DNA of 64,000 nucleotides from Ancistrus triradiatus (Eukaryota > Chordata > Actinopteri > Siluriformes > Loricariidae). The notes under the pieces are model-generated. The model made no database searches. It was not told where the DNA came from and was given only the letters and a program-made list of their open reading frames with translations. Positions 21,813 to 33,129 of this stretch are shown here, piece after piece. The first letter of the stretch is position 1. Every line of letters begins with the position of its first letter. The translations under genes and the position numbers were made by a program. Location: the NCBI GenBank assembly GCA_025084515.1, contig JAJAGP010000355.1, positions 310,001 to 374,000 of the forward strand. The letters are read 5' to 3'.

Positions 21813-22100
21813 AGCTGTCCAACTTGTGCCCGTGCCCTTTACACACTAAAATTCCTTCAGATTCCTTGAATCATTTAATGATATTATGCACTGTAATGTA
21901 AGAAATATGCAAATCCCTTATAATGTGTCTTTAAGGGACACTATTTAAACATTTAAAAAATGTTCTAACAAATTTGTTGACAAACTGTAGAAACCTTTCA
22001 TGGATACTGCTTTTCTTCGGTTCATACTGTTTGCGATGAAATAAAAGTCAAAATAAATGCAAGCCACACTGTGTTTTGATCTGTCCCATTAAAACACATT

Positions 22101-22702
22101 TTCTGTTATGAGGCTGTATGAAGGCCTGAGGTAAACAATCACACTTCCACACTTATTTATGACATGCCATGGGGTGTCTTGTCAGCTAAGGGACCAGGCA
22201 ATCATTACCTCAACAGTCAGTGTACAGGTGTACATTGAAAGTTTTTACACTATTCTCAATCCATTTATAGAAAACAGGTTTTGTATTCAAATAATTTTTC
22301 TGGATGATTACTCATATTTAGGAAAGGCATATCAACTAAAAGGCCATTGTCAGCCTGTTTGAAAATGTATGGTGGAAATGTAGAAAACTGGTCTATGACA
22401 AGACCTTATCCTGTAAAGCTGATCTGTCAAGCAATATCTGAAAAGGTGGGAACCAGTATGATATAGAATATCGTTTTCCATTAATGAAGTCCATGTTTCT
22501 AAGAATTCTTAAAAACCCAAGTAGGTGCAATAAAGTACTAATTGTGATTTTGTTTTTGTGATGATTACAAATTATTCCTCAATAATTCCTCATTATTGCT
22601 TCCTGAGCAATTCCCTATTTTTTGGTCTGGACAAAAGATGTAGAGTTCTGGAGTGTTAGCACATGCTTTTGTACTGCTGAATCTAATCATTGATGAAGTA
22701 CA
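22101..22702. other. No feature recognised
   Basis: AT-rich. No repeat or gene recognised. Confidence 0.5.
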
Positions 22703-23583
22703 GTGGCACCTCGGTTCTCAGCCACCTTGGATCTTGTCGAATTCGGTTCTCGACGCATTTTGACCAGAAAAAATAGTCTCGGTTCTCATCGTTTGCTTGG
22801 TACTTGGTGCATATGCTTAAACTTCTATTAGTTGATCTGCGCATCTCGTTCCAGCCGAAACTCAATTCACCATTCATGATTCACAATTCTCGATTCAGTA
22901 CACAGTGTTTCAGTGGTTTAGATTCACAATGACTGTTGCTGAGTGAAGATCTCCGCTATTTTCATTATGTTTTTCTTTATTTGTACATCTACAGTACTGT
23001 AGTCTTAGTGCAAATAAGTCTCCATGGGTCCTAAAAATGGCTATATTGACTGCCAACTGAAAGGAAAACAGGAACTAAATGTTCCAGAACACACAGCCTG
23101 CAGTTAAGCTTAGCAGCTATGCTAGTGCCCAGACTTCAATAGAGTAACCTTAGTAGTGTAGCTTTCAATTTTCATTCTCAATTCATTACTCCGCTAAATT
23201 ACATTTTTCAACACTTTATTATAAAATAAGCTATGTGTTAATTATTTTGGCCAAATGTTTTAGTTGGTTGAAACATTAACTGACTTATTACTGCTTATAA
23301 TAGGCTCTGCTATGTATGTATGTACAGTATGTATATAATATAGACTGCTCTATCAAACACTCGGTAAACTCCTCGGTTCATGATACACTTTAATTGGATT
23401 TGTCGGAACATATCACCATCGTAAATCAGGGAGCACCTGTACAATACACCTCCATCAATGCATATCTGGAACATATTCATTCAATGTACATTATTCTTTA
23501 TGGGAAAGATTTTCTCAGTACTCGTTTTAGGTTCTCGACAAGGTTTCTGGAACGAATTAACAACCAGAACCAAGGTCTCACTG
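22703..23583. mobile_element. Non-autonomous DNA transposon with TA duplication
   Basis: The left end cagtggcacctcggttct is preceded by TA. The right end ...agaaccaaggtctcactg is followed by TA. The ends are imperfect inverted repeats rich in ggttctcg. The interior, about 850 bases, has no transposase. TA duplication and cagt- ends fit the Tc1/mariner/pogo superfamily. The shorter element at 15797 has similar ends. Confidence 0.82.
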
Positions 23584-24568
23584 TATTTTCTTTCCACCTT
23601 CTCAGAAGCCCTATCATATCACTGACTGGCAGAGCTGTAACGGTTTAGAGCACTTGTCTGTCGTCACCAAATGTACTCTGTGACGTCTCGTTATAGCGTC
23701 TTTGGAGCTATTCTCCAAAACTAGCATGTGTTCACAACTATGTCCTTATTTTGTATTAATAGTAGTAATTATACTGCATTGTGCAAACCAGCAGCCAGAT
23801 TATTATTTACCAATGGTTTGTTTGTGGTGGTTGTACTGCAAGATTTGATGTAATGCAAGAGATAGACTAATTACTATAGACAACAATCTTAAGCCTCCTT
23901 TTACCACTAAACAATTCATTTGTTACCATGACCTGATGTCATTTGCTTCTTATCTATTAAGGTACATATCATTACAGGCACTGTGGTGGAGTGCTCTGTG
24001 CAGGCTGCTCATGTTTATCTCATGCTGGGCTCTGCAGCATCACTTAAATACATCCTAAGGGCCAGGGCTAGACTGTTGGCACGCCAACCTTAAAACATCA
24101 ATACGACGAAACCTGTTGAGTGGCGATAGCCTCGAGTTAATCCCTATCTGTTAATGAGGTGTAAATAATTTTGCGCTTTCAGTCCTATATATGGAAGCCA
24201 CACGCTGTTTGCCCTGCAGCAAGCAAGTTAATTAATTCCCGGTGGTGAAATGTGATTAAGGATGTGTCACGGTAACGTTTTTGCTAGGTGTCTGCTTGAT
24301 GCATCTGGATCACCTGGTTCTTTCACATGCTGCCAGCTGCCGTCACCACGGTTACCAGTTGAGCCTGACTGAGTCTTACTAAAGCATCCGGATGGCTGTC
24401 TTAATATGAGGCTCGTGAAAGAGACCTGCACTGCAGTACGTGCATCCTTAGCTATGCTCATTAAAGATGCAGCAGGGATAAAGTTCGCATAGATGTCCAT
24501 GAAGGCTGACTAGCCACGCAGTTCCAATGCAGACTGCAGGTTTAACCTTGATTAGAACAGCCCATTAG
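23584..24568. other. Presumed intron 1 of the mucin-like gene; conserved-looking block
   Basis: From about 24000 to 24560 the base composition is balanced and no repeats are present, unlike the surroundings. It lies just inside the putative first intron of the minus-strand gene and could hold regulatory sequence. There is no direct motif evidence. Confidence 0.35.

Positions 24569-24618
<50 letters not shown>
24569..24618. repeat. (TC)n microsatellite
   Basis: About 25 tc units with a single ttt interruption near 24606. On the minus strand it is a GA tract 60 bases inside the putative first intron. Confidence 0.97.
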
Positions 24619-24680
24619 GTGTTGTCATGTTTAATATTTTTAATTTGCATATCGGCATATAACCAGCATGGCTCACTTAC

Positions 24681-24860
24681 CGTTTCCAAGTGTAGGAGGA
24701 AAGAAGGAAATATGGAGTCCGATATAAGAACAAGTCCACGTTCAGCTGCAGTATGACCTGCCTCCCTGCATACGAGTGACTGAGCTTCAGCGCACTGCTC
24801 TTTCCGTCCCTCCCTCCCTTCAGCACTGATATGCCTGCCTCTCATTACCTTCCCCTTTCT
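24681..24860 (-). other. Candidate non-coding first exon and promoter region of the mucin-like gene
   Basis: Seen: on the minus strand a GC-balanced, repeat-free stretch ends at a near-consensus donor, GGAAACG/GTAAGTGAG, at 24681. In the frame that would join the alternative acceptor (18942), no start codon follows a TGA in this stretch, so it would be untranslated leader. A short upstream frame starts at an ATG within it. No TATA box is evident; a GC-rich patch (gggcggcgtaggggg) lies about 50-60 bases further upstream at 24911-24925. Inference: transcription start near 24850-24870, spliced to the exon at 19074. The 5' boundary is a guess. Confidence 0.4.
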
Positions 24861-25045
24861 TTCACTGTGTTGCTTAGAAGGGGGTATTATGACCCAGAGG
24901 TACTACAAGGGCGGCGTAGGGGGAGAAGGAATTACTGTATTAATAAAAATATAACATAATTAAAGCTACAAGTGTTATACAATACAGTATGGACTTGGAC
25001 TAAGTGAGTAGGGGATACTTTTTTTTATAGATTTATATGCATTTT
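24861..25045. other. Possible promoter flank, otherwise nothing
   Basis: Contains the GC-rich patch at 24911-24930, then AT-rich sequence. No other signal was recognised. Confidence 0.3.
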
Positions 25046-25229
25046 ACATTTACAGCATTTAGCAGATGCCCTTATCCAGAGAGACTTACAATTGATACAA
25101 TCTTACAAGCAATTGTGGGTTAAGGGCCTTGCTCAAGGACCCAACAGCGCATCTTGGCAGAGGTGGGATTTGAACCCTGGACCTTTTGGTCCATAGTCCA
25201 GTACCTTAACCGCTAGGCTACCACAGTCC
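25046..25229 (-). repeat. tRNA-derived SINE (group S)
   Basis: The complement starts gactgtggtagcctagcggt (A-box like) and carries ggttcaaatccc (B box) about 45 bases on. It ends ...ggataagggcatctgctaaa tgctgtaaatgta. The same design occurs at 25246, 27994, 35280, 55623 and 57701. Confidence 0.88.
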
Positions 25230-25245
25230 AAATTACTGTAGTAGA

Positions 25246-25370
25246 CATTTACATCATTTAGTAGATGCCCTTATCCATTGTGGGTTAAAAACCTCAGTTA
25301 GGGACCCAACAGTTGAAGCTCTAGGTGGGACTTGAACCCTGGCCTTTGTGGTCCATGGGTTAGGACCTAC
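25246..25370 (-). repeat. tRNA-derived SINE (group S), deleted copy
   Basis: Seventeen bases beyond the previous copy and in the same orientation. An internal deletion removes the central part between tagtagatgcccttatcc and attgtgggtt. Only part of the head remains (ggttcaagtccc on the complement). Confidence 0.78.
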
Positions 25371-25997
25371 TATTCTGATAGAGGGCTAGTTCGCTTTCTA
25401 AACCTTTACTTGGTACTGTAGCCATGAATATTTGTGAATCATTGTGCTATTCTCCTCTTCAGCACTTTCTGTTTCCAGCCCCTTGCCAACCTTGATAATC
25501 ATAGTTTAATTACTTAAACTATTACTCACTAGGCAGAGGCTGACCACTTAGAGAACACTGGGGCTACCCAGACAGGAAAGACTGAAATGTGCAATGCCTT
25601 TTTACCCACAAATAACTGCATGTTTCAACAAGAAATCTGGCACATCTAAGCTCACAGTTATCTCGTATATCTCAAGTTCTTATGCATAATCTCCAGTAAT
25701 ATCTCCTGTTGTGTTCCCACTGTAATGGGACACTCTATTGTGATCTCCTGAGTTATCCAGATTTACAAATCTAAAGCAGCCCTGCCCAGGGAAATGTAAT
25801 TTCCTGATTAGACATGTCGCATACAGACTAGATTCCTAGCAAAGCTCTGGGTGAAGCCTGTGAGGCACTACCTCTATACAATGTTTCAAATACACATTCA
25901 AACTGAGAAGTTTTGTCAGTTTATCAGTTTTACTAATGTGATTAGACTCCTTATTGTATAGTAATGTCTTTATAGTCGTATCTTTGTTTTATTACAT
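25371..25997. other. No feature recognised
   Basis: No repeat or gene recognised on either strand. Confidence 0.5.
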
Positions 25998-26330
25998 ATA
26001 CTCACTGATCACTTTGTTAGGTACAACTCCTTGTTTCTTGATTCATTGTCCTTTTTATCAGTTCCACTTACCACATAGATGCACTTTATAGTTCTACAGT
26101 TACAGACTGGTTTCTTTATGTACTCTGTTCGACCCCTTTACTCTGTTCTCTAACGGTCAGCACCCTCACAGGACCACCAGAGATCAGGAGTTATTTGGGT
26201 GCTGGATGATTCTCAGCACTGCAGTATCTGCACTGACGTGGTGGTGGCATGTTAGTGTGGGTTGTGCTGGTGTGATTGGATCAGAGACAGCAGTGCTGCT
26301 GGAGTTTTTAAACACCTAAGTGTCACTGCA
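25998..26330 (+). mobile_element. Non-autonomous Tc1-like fragment (gatcactttgttaggtac end)
   Basis: Starts actcactgatcactttgttag, then runs ttatcagttccacttacc, tctgttctctaacggtcag and ggaccaccagagatcagg, ending ...cagcagtgctgctggagttt. A parallel copy lies at 50400-50745 and parts at 58045-58210. The other end (ggtgtacctaataaagtg) is at 63403-63418. Confidence 0.7.
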
Positions 26331-27053
26331 CCTAAGATGAATTTGCACCCTGTCTAGGGTTATTCCTGCCTTGCACCTTATGCCACTGGCTAGGCACCGG
26401 CTCTCCCGCATTTTATCTTAATTATTATTTAAAACAATAAAAGTATACATTAGTACAAGTACACAAAGTACAAGACTACCTATTTTTTAAATGAACATTA
26501 TCTAATCATCTAAAAACAACGGACTTCACCAAGCTTTTCTTTTTTCCACTCTATTACCTCCACTCATTGAGTGACATGGAAAAGAAGAAGGAATCTGATC
26601 GGTCCACTTGTGTGTTTGAAGCTCTGATTGGCTCTCACAGATGAGCAACTCCGCAGGTAGAACAGCAGATAAAGAGTTTAAAATGCATAAAACTTAAAAC
26701 ACCTCACATAATGTAAAGGTTTTGTCACAGAATAAGAATTAATGAATAACAACATTTTGAAAAAAATGTCAGATAGAACCTTATAATTCCACGAGGAAGG
26801 GGACAATGTGCGTCAGTAACCTCTTCATGGTATCGGTGCTCTCTATTACCAATACCGATACTGTGTGTAATACGGTATCGGTGCAACATTAAGGAGAATG
26901 CCATTGTTCAAAGCAATGTTACAATTATGTAGGACCACAGCTCTAATTGAGCAAGCCTAGGACGACAGTGGAAAGTTTATAGTAATAGTAAAGTTTAAAT
27001 ATACATAATGTAAATGAAATATAAATATTAAAAGAGAGAATATATTTAAAGAC
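26331..27053. other. Mostly unassigned; short piece of repeat E at 26905-26975
   Basis: The stretch ctctaattgagcaagcctaggacgacagtgg near 26941-26972 is the middle of repeat E. The remainder shows no gene. Confidence 0.5.
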
Positions 27054-27823
27054 AACCCCAAATCAGAAAAAGTTGGGATGGCCTGGGAAATGCAAAAAAT
27101 AAATAAATAACTAATAAACATAAAAATGCAGTGTTCCTTACATTAGAACATTGCTCCTTACATTTTATGTTGTTGTTTTTTTTGGTCAACTTAATTTCAT
27201 TTGTTCCTGCAAAAGGCCTGCAAAAGTTGGAACAGAGACAATTTAGGGCTAGTAATGAGGTGAAAAACTAAATAATGATGTGATTTCCAACAGGTAATGT
27301 CAACAAGTGATTATAATCATGATGTGGTCCAAAAGCAGTATCAACGAAAGAGTGTTTAAGGAGAAAAGATGGGCAAAAGACCTCCAGTTTATCAATAAAT
27401 TTGTAAAGAAAATTATTGAAATGTTTCAAAACAATGTTCCTCAAAGAAAGACTGGAAGGGATTTACATATTTCAGTCTTAACTTTTTCCTGATTTGGCTT
27501 GTTTTGCATTGTCTTGTTGAAAAATGCACAGATCTCAGATTGTGAAAGTGCCTCCACATTGTAGTGCTTGATAAAGGTTTTGATAACGTAATCCCTTGCC
27601 CATGTGGTTATATCAACTATTGATGAATGACGGTTCTTGATGTAATGCAAGAATGGGATGTTTATTAACAAATGAAAAGAAGACGACCAGAAAAACATGA
27701 CATATATTGGGTTCACACTGTCTGCAATAAAATAAAAATCAAAGGAAATGTAAGGAAAACTGCATATATTTTTTATTTGTATTTTCCATACATCCCAACT
27801 TTTTTCTGATTTGGGGTTGTAAA
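27054..27823. mobile_element. Family C, internally rearranged deletion copy
   Basis: Both ends are present: caaccccaaatcagaaaaag at the left and ...ttttctgatttggggttg at the right. The interior begins with plus-strand transposase 5' sequence (about 27240-27480). At about 27495 it switches to minus-strand sequence (ttgcattgtcttgttgaaaa), then runs into the right end. A central segment is therefore inverted and large parts are missing. Confidence 0.85.
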
Positions 27824-27993
27824 ATAAATAAAATAAAATAATATACAGTCTATAATAAATCGCATTTTTTAGAAATTTTAATTAATCTAAACTCAACCAT
27901 GAAGAATTATTATATTATCATATTTAATATTTTATTTCATTTGCAATGAGAACCTCATGCTGCCCATGGTTAGAAACGAGTTCATACACTTAA

Positions 27994-28116
27994 TTCTTGC
28001 AATCCAAGCAATTCTGGGTTAAGGGACATGCTCAAGGACCCAACAGTCGCAGCTTGAAGTGGGATTTGAACCCTGGACCATAGTCCAGTAACTTAACCGC
28101 TAGACTACCATAGCAC
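27994..28116 (-). repeat. tRNA-derived SINE (group S), partial
   Basis: Complement reads gctatggtagtctagcggtt ... ggttcaaatccc ... gggtccttgagcatg. The 3' tail is missing. Confidence 0.82.
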
Positions 28117-28439
28117 ATGTTCAATTAATGTGTACCTCATTTGGTTTCCTCTAATCAAGAGCTTGCGTACAGGACTGAACAATTGTATTATTATGAGGGA
28201 GATCATGATTCTTAGAGCTTTGATGGTTTTCTACAGGTTCATGGTAATATTAGATAAAATAGCTGCTCATGGTCCTGCAAGTTGTTCGCAGGAGAATTTT
28301 TGTTGTCACTGTTTTGATAACTTAAAATATTTGGAAACCCCTCAAGGTTTTTGTCCCTTTCTTACAAGAGACAGTGAGGAGGTGGGTATAGTACACCAGA
28401 GACTGTGGGTGATGAGAAGTTACTCTCATTAACATGGAG
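28117..28439. other. No feature recognised
   Basis: A plus-strand open stretch (28130-28432) lacks codon-like composition and splice context. Nothing else was seen. Confidence 0.4.
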
Positions 28440-28650
28440 CAGAGCTTACAGCTCCAAGTGGTTAGTGCAGTCTACTCACAGCTTCAGAGATTGATGGTTT
28501 GATCCTGACGTCGGACTCCATCTGTGTGGAGTTTGCATGTCCACATGGGTTTATTTTAGTATTCCGGTTTCCTCCCACATTCCAAAGACATGCACTAGAT
28601 TAATTGGTTGCTCTATTTGGCCCAGTACGAATGTGTCTGGTTAGTATCAA
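28440..28650 (+). repeat. Dispersed SINE-like repeat D
   Basis: Carries ctactcacagcttcagagat, tgtgtggagtttgcatgtcc and ggtttcctcccacattccaa followed by agacatgc, in the usual order. Confidence 0.78.
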
Positions 28651-29473
28651 TGTAACCTTGCTCCTATTGTGAATAGGACCATTGATGCTGACGTTAAACA
28701 AACAAACAAAACAATAATGGTTTCAAAGACTGTTCTATTTCAGTCGCACACAATATCATTTGACTGTGGCAATGCAGGACAAACATTCTCATATCAGGAA
28801 CTCTGTAAACAAATATGGACTCTTATCTTAAATCACCAGCATAGCCAACTCGATGTGTACATGATTTTTCAGAGCTAGGAATATTGTATAAGCATTTTAA
28901 CTGCAATGACTTACTTAACTACACTTAGTTAGCTACACATAGTTCAAGGGATTTTACGTAAGCTGCCTGTTTTCATCTAATATGCCGGCTGCTGCACTGG
29001 AAGTCAAAAGACCCAAGCACTGGGGGTAAATAAACCTTTATAAAGGGTTATTTCAAAAGATTCCATCTGTCCTAAAAATTGACTTAATTCATTCTAATCA
29101 TATAGATAATTATGCTGCTTTCCATGTTGACGTCATGTTGATTTCCAAGGACTCATTCTTGTAATTACATGTCATTCCTATTTGTATTGTAGTTACTAAA
29201 ACATTCATGCTAGTAACTGAATAACATGTTTTAACATGAATAACTGAGCCTTAACAAGCTGCCTTATCGTGCCCTTTGGCCTGGTAACCAAGCTCGGCAG
29301 GGTGTGTTAGGCAGGGTTAACAGACTGTGCTTAACATTTACGTGTTTGACCCTTGGTTGTGTATCATCGCCTTAGACCAGGGGTCCATTGTCATAGAGTT
29401 TTGTGGTGATCTTGGATATTGAGTTGCTGTCTTTTTGCCTATCATGATTGATCAGATTGTTGGCGGGTCCCAC
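28651..29473. other. No feature recognised
   Basis: Sequence flanking the first gypsy element. No gene or repeat identified. Confidence 0.45.
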
Positions 29474-30186
29474 TGTTAGGGTTCGCTCTAGGTTGCCTCC
29501 GCCTTTTTCCATTTTTTGTTATTTTCACACGGTCTCTTAGCGCGTTGTTTATGTTTTTCCCAGTGCAGCGTGTGCGTGTTGTGCTTGCTTCCTCAGAGAT
29601 CGGTTGGCTGCCGATTCCGACTTCTCCACACCTCCTGCGCCTGTTCCTCCACAATCAACAGACCTGCATATATTTGCCAGCCGATCAACCAGAACTCGCC
29701 AGATTATCCTGTCATCTAAACGGTACCTGGCTATGCTAGCTTTAGCCTATTACCTTTAGCTTAGCTTGTACTTCTGCTGTTTCTACATCCTGTTCTGTGT
29801 GCTATACTCGTTAGCATTTAGTGCTAGCTCGCTACTAGTTCCTATTGTTTTGCTCTCGGCTCTCATGCCGATTTCCTTTGTATTTGGTACTTACCCAGTT
29901 CTCCTCTCCACAGCTTCCGGATACTCTGTCGTTCTCCCAGCCTGCTGCTTGGGTCTCCACCGCTGGCTTTGGGTCCGGACTTAGAAGCAAGCTGAACGCC
30001 ACCATCGCGGCTCTCCCGCTTTACGCTGACCATGCTATCGCCACAGACTTCCTGGACTCGATGGCTGACCTCCATGTTGTCACTAAGTCTTTCGTTTTCA
30101 TTACCAGTTCGCTTAAAAATTATTTTTGTTACTCTTATGTTGTTGTATGCCTGCTGATCTGCATCTTGGGTTCCCCCCTCCTAACA
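29474..30186 (+). repeat. 5' LTR of gypsy remnant 1
   Basis: Starts TGTTAGG and ends CCTAACA. Its last 300 bases (from about 29884) match 32402-32745, where the second copy has a 35-base extra segment before its end. Confidence 0.82.
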
Positions 30187-30202
30187 GAATAATCTGGCCA
30201 CC

Positions 30203-30496
30203 ATGGAACCTGCGGATCAGCAGACCGCCAACCCACTACTTGTAGGCATAGACCTTCTGGTCGTTGGCCATGAACGCCAGATGGAATGAATGCACGAGGC
30301 ATTCCGGTCCGCTTTGTCCGACCACCTGAAGGATGAGTTAGCGGTCCGTGAAGATCCCAACGACTTACAGGCTTTCATAGACTTGGCCATCTACTTGGGC
30401 CGATGCATGCACGTGCATAGGATTGAGAGGGCCTCGCGTCCGGTCCAAGTGGTTTGGGGTTACAGACTCGCTGTTTTGCAGCCCATGCAACTGTGA
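30203..30496 (+). pseudogene. gag fragment of gypsy remnant 1
   Basis: ATG at 30203 follows the 5' LTR by 16 bases (MEPADQQTANPLL). The frame has an in-frame TGA after HERQME, continues with a Gag-like stretch (DPNDLQAFIDLAIYLGRCMH), and ends at 30496. The zinc-knuckle region, protease and most of reverse transcriptase are deleted between here and about 30770. Confidence 0.78.
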
Positions 30497-30779
30497 AACC
30501 CTCATCAACCAGAACCTTGCGGCCCAACTTGGCACTCAGCTGGAGAGCCTGGAGACCCCTCGCTGAGACTGCTCGCTCGGATCACCCACCGGGCCTCTCC
30601 TTTGCCCCTGGTCCTAGCTGGGAACCATCGCAAGCGCATTTCCTTCTCAGTCATCCGCTCCCCCTTGACACCACTGGTACTGGCATTCCTGGCTGGTCCT
30701 TCACAGCCCCACCATTGACTGGAAGACTGGGAGGTTCACCAGTTGGATTGATTTCTGCTACCAGCACTGCCTCCTCTTG

Positions 30780-32400
30780 GCTTTTCCTGTCTTCAGGCCT
30801 CCTACTCGCACTTCTTGGCCTGAAGACCCAGTGGAGATCACTAACGTCAACACTGTCACTTTCCTTGGCTTTGTCTTCCAGAGAGGCAGCATCAAGACCG
30901 ATTCTCTCCCAACGAGTAGCCCCAATCAGCAAGTTGCACCCCTGTGCCTTCTACTCTAGATGCCTCTCTCCGGCCGAGAGGAATTACGACGTGGGCAACC
31001 GGGAACTGCTGGCGGTCAAGCTCGCGCTTGATGAATGGAGACATTGGCTGGAGGGTGCAGAATTGCCCTTCTTGGTGTAGATGGATCACCGCAACCTGTC
31101 GTACATTCAGACCGCCAAGCGCCTGAACTCCCGCCAGGCGAGATGGACCCTCTTTGCCCGTTTCAAATTTACGCTCACCTACAGGCCAGGATCACTCAAC
31201 ATTAAGCTCGACGCTCTCTCTCACCAGTTCCTCCCGGAAGGACCCCCGACAACATCCTTCCTTTGGACCGTCTTGTTGGCCACCTCTCCTGGGAGATCGA
31301 GCACACCATCAAGGAGGCACAGGGGGCAGAGCCTGACCCCAGGGGAGGACCTCCCAACCGCCTCGACATGCCCACCTTGTCCCGGACTGCCTTCCTCCAG
31401 TGGGCCCATGAGTCCAGGTTTGCCGCTCATCCTGGGAGCCACCGAATGTTGGCCCTCACCAAATGCCACTTCTGGTGGCCCGCCATGGAGACGGACGTCA
31501 GGAGTTTTGTGGCTGTCTGCTCTACCTGCGCCCATGCCAAGGCCTGCCACCAGCCACCTGCAGGGCCCCTTCAGCCGCTTCCCATTCCTGGATGCCCCTG
31601 GTTGCACATAGCGGAGGATTTTGTTATGGGGCTCCCTGCATCCGACGGGAAGACAGTAATACTTACGGTCGTGGACCATTTCTAGAAGGCTGTCTGCCTC
31701 ATCGCACTGCCCAAGCTGCCTTCAGATGCTGAGATGGCGGACATCCTTTTCAACCAGGTATACAAAATTCACGGTATTCCCCGGGGTCCCCAGTTCATCT
31801 CTCAGGTATGGCGATCCTTTTGTAAGGCTCTAGGGGCCACTGTCAGTTTAACGTCTGGTTTTCACCCAAAGTCCAACGGACAGGCCGAGCGGGCAAACCA
31901 GGACAATGAAGCCACTCTGCGCTGCCTCACCTCCAAGGATCCCACCAAGTGGAGCTCCCAGCTGGCGTGGGCGGAATACGCGTACAACACCCTGCCGAAC
32001 GCCGCCATGGGTCTCTCCACCTTTGAGGCCTCTCTGGTTACCTTACCCCACTCTTCCTCGACCTGGAGACCAATGACACGGTACCCTCTTTCACTCATCA
32101 CCTCCGACGCTGTCGCAAGGTATGGAAGATGACCAGGTCGGCACTCACCAAGGCTTGTGGCGTGACCCAAATTTCAGCCAACCGTCCCCGGAGACCTAGC
32201 CCCACTTTCACTCCTGGCCAAATGGTCTGGCTCTCGGCACGCAACATTCCGCTAAACATTCCGCTCACTACATTGAACCGTTCCCCGTTACTAAGGGAAT
32301 CAATTCCTCCTCCGTTCGACTTAAACTGCCTAACCATATGCGTTTTCACCCCACTATTCATGTCTCACAGATTAAACTGTTCAACTCCTCGGACCTTGTA
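30780..32400 (+). pseudogene. pol remnant of gypsy element 1 (RT end, RNase H, integrase)
   Basis: A short piece (VTFLGFVFQRGSI, near 30850-30890) is the end of the reverse transcriptase palm/thumb region. RNase H follows (LHPCAFYSRCLSPAERNYDV; RELLAVKLALDEWRHWLEGA), with a TAG at 31078 where a Trp is expected. Integrase has the zinc-binding end (HPGSHRM...CSTCAHAK, about 31430-31540) and the core start (HIAEDFVMGLP), with a TAG at 31683. The second catalytic Asp is removed by a small deletion that leaves HGIPRGPQF. The last catalytic region keeps GQAERANQDNE (about 31880-31912). The C-terminal part (PSPTFTPGQMVWLSARNIPL) runs directly into LTR sequence. Not functional. Confidence 0.9.
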
Positions 32401-32401
32401 G

Positions 32402-32745
32402 TTGGTACTCATCCAGTTCTCCTCTCCACAGCTTCCGGATATGCTGTCCTCCTCCCAGCTTGCCGCTTGGGTCTCCACCGCTGGTTTTGGGTCCAAACCT
32501 CCTGCCAGGAAGAAAGCTGCGCACCATCGTCGCGGCTCTCCTGCTTTCCTCTGACCGCTCTATCGCCACCGACTCCCTGGACTCAACGGATGACTTCCGT
32601 GTTATCACTAAGTCTTCTGTTTTCATTACCAGTTTGCTTAATAAATTATTTTTGTTACTCTTACATTGTTGTCTGCCTGCTGCTGTGCATCTTAGGCTCC
32701 TATATATACGTTTACAGGAAGGAGCTCCGATTCCCCCTCCTAACA
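32402..32745 (+). repeat. 3' LTR fragment of gypsy remnant 1
   Basis: Matches the last 300 bases of the 5' LTR; the first 400 bases are deleted, fusing the integrase end to the LTR. Contains aataaa near 32640 as a possible polyadenylation signal. Ends CCTAACA. Confidence 0.85.
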
Positions 32746-33129
32746 CCCGCTTGGCTGTCTTACCACCTGGCCCATTATTTAGCTTTGTTGTAATAGTTGT
32801 AATAGTTAGTGCTGAGTCTCACTTAGTCTGCACTTAGCACAAACGTGTTCAGTTTATTTTGTTATTAACATCACTAACTACATATTCTACTTTTTCTCCA
32901 AGCTGTTTTTCTGGCACCGGTCATCACACTTCTACTCAGCTCAAATCTACCCATAATCTCATAATAGTTATAATATATAATGTAATTTAATTTAAATCTT
33001 GCATATAAGACCTAAGAGATTGTCCCCACCACTGATGCCCTAGGCCTGTTTATTTGAGGCTGAGGGCCTAGATGTTTGCAAATCATCTAGTACAATCAAA
33101 TAGTACAGTGAAAATGATTAAAAGTTAAA
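32746..33129. other. No feature recognised
   Basis: Flank of the gypsy element; nothing identified. Confidence 0.45.

Larger units (their letters stand above)
20566..22100 (-). mobile_element. Family C, copy with interrupted left end
   Basis: The left end caaccccaaattagaaaaat starts at 20566. The end repeat resumes after a 250-base insertion (repeat E). The inner border is ttccaaaaaaagttggg at about 20997. The right end runs through cttcggttcatactgtttgc to about 22090. The transposase is on the minus strand. Confidence 0.85.
29474..32745 (+). mobile_element. Ty3/gypsy LTR retrotransposon remnant 1
   Basis: An element of 3.27 kb, shortened by deletions from the usual length of about 5 kb or more. 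It is bounded by TGTTAGG...CCTAACA. Flanking five-base sequences cccac (29469-29473) and cccgc (32746-32750) look like a target duplication with one change. Order: 5' LTR, gag fragment, last bases of reverse transcriptase, RNase H, integrase, 3' LTR fragment. GC content is clearly above the surroundings. The LTR copies differ at many positions, so the insertion is old. Confidence 0.9.

Noticed and set aside
24552..24845. Minus-strand 97-codon frame across the candidate first exon and the (TC)n tract
   Set aside because: Its second half is the translation of a GA microsatellite inside the presumed intron, and the first part does not join in frame with the mucin-like exon.
25046..25229. Possible tRNA gene, because A- and B-box-like motifs are present
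   Set aside because: No cloverleaf can be drawn; the same unit with a common 3' tail occurs six times, so it is a tRNA-derived SINE.
29516..30192. Several open frames in the first gypsy LTR
   Set aside because: GC-rich LTR sequence gives long chance frames; none has a start, domain or conservation pattern, and the segment recurs partly at 32402-32745.
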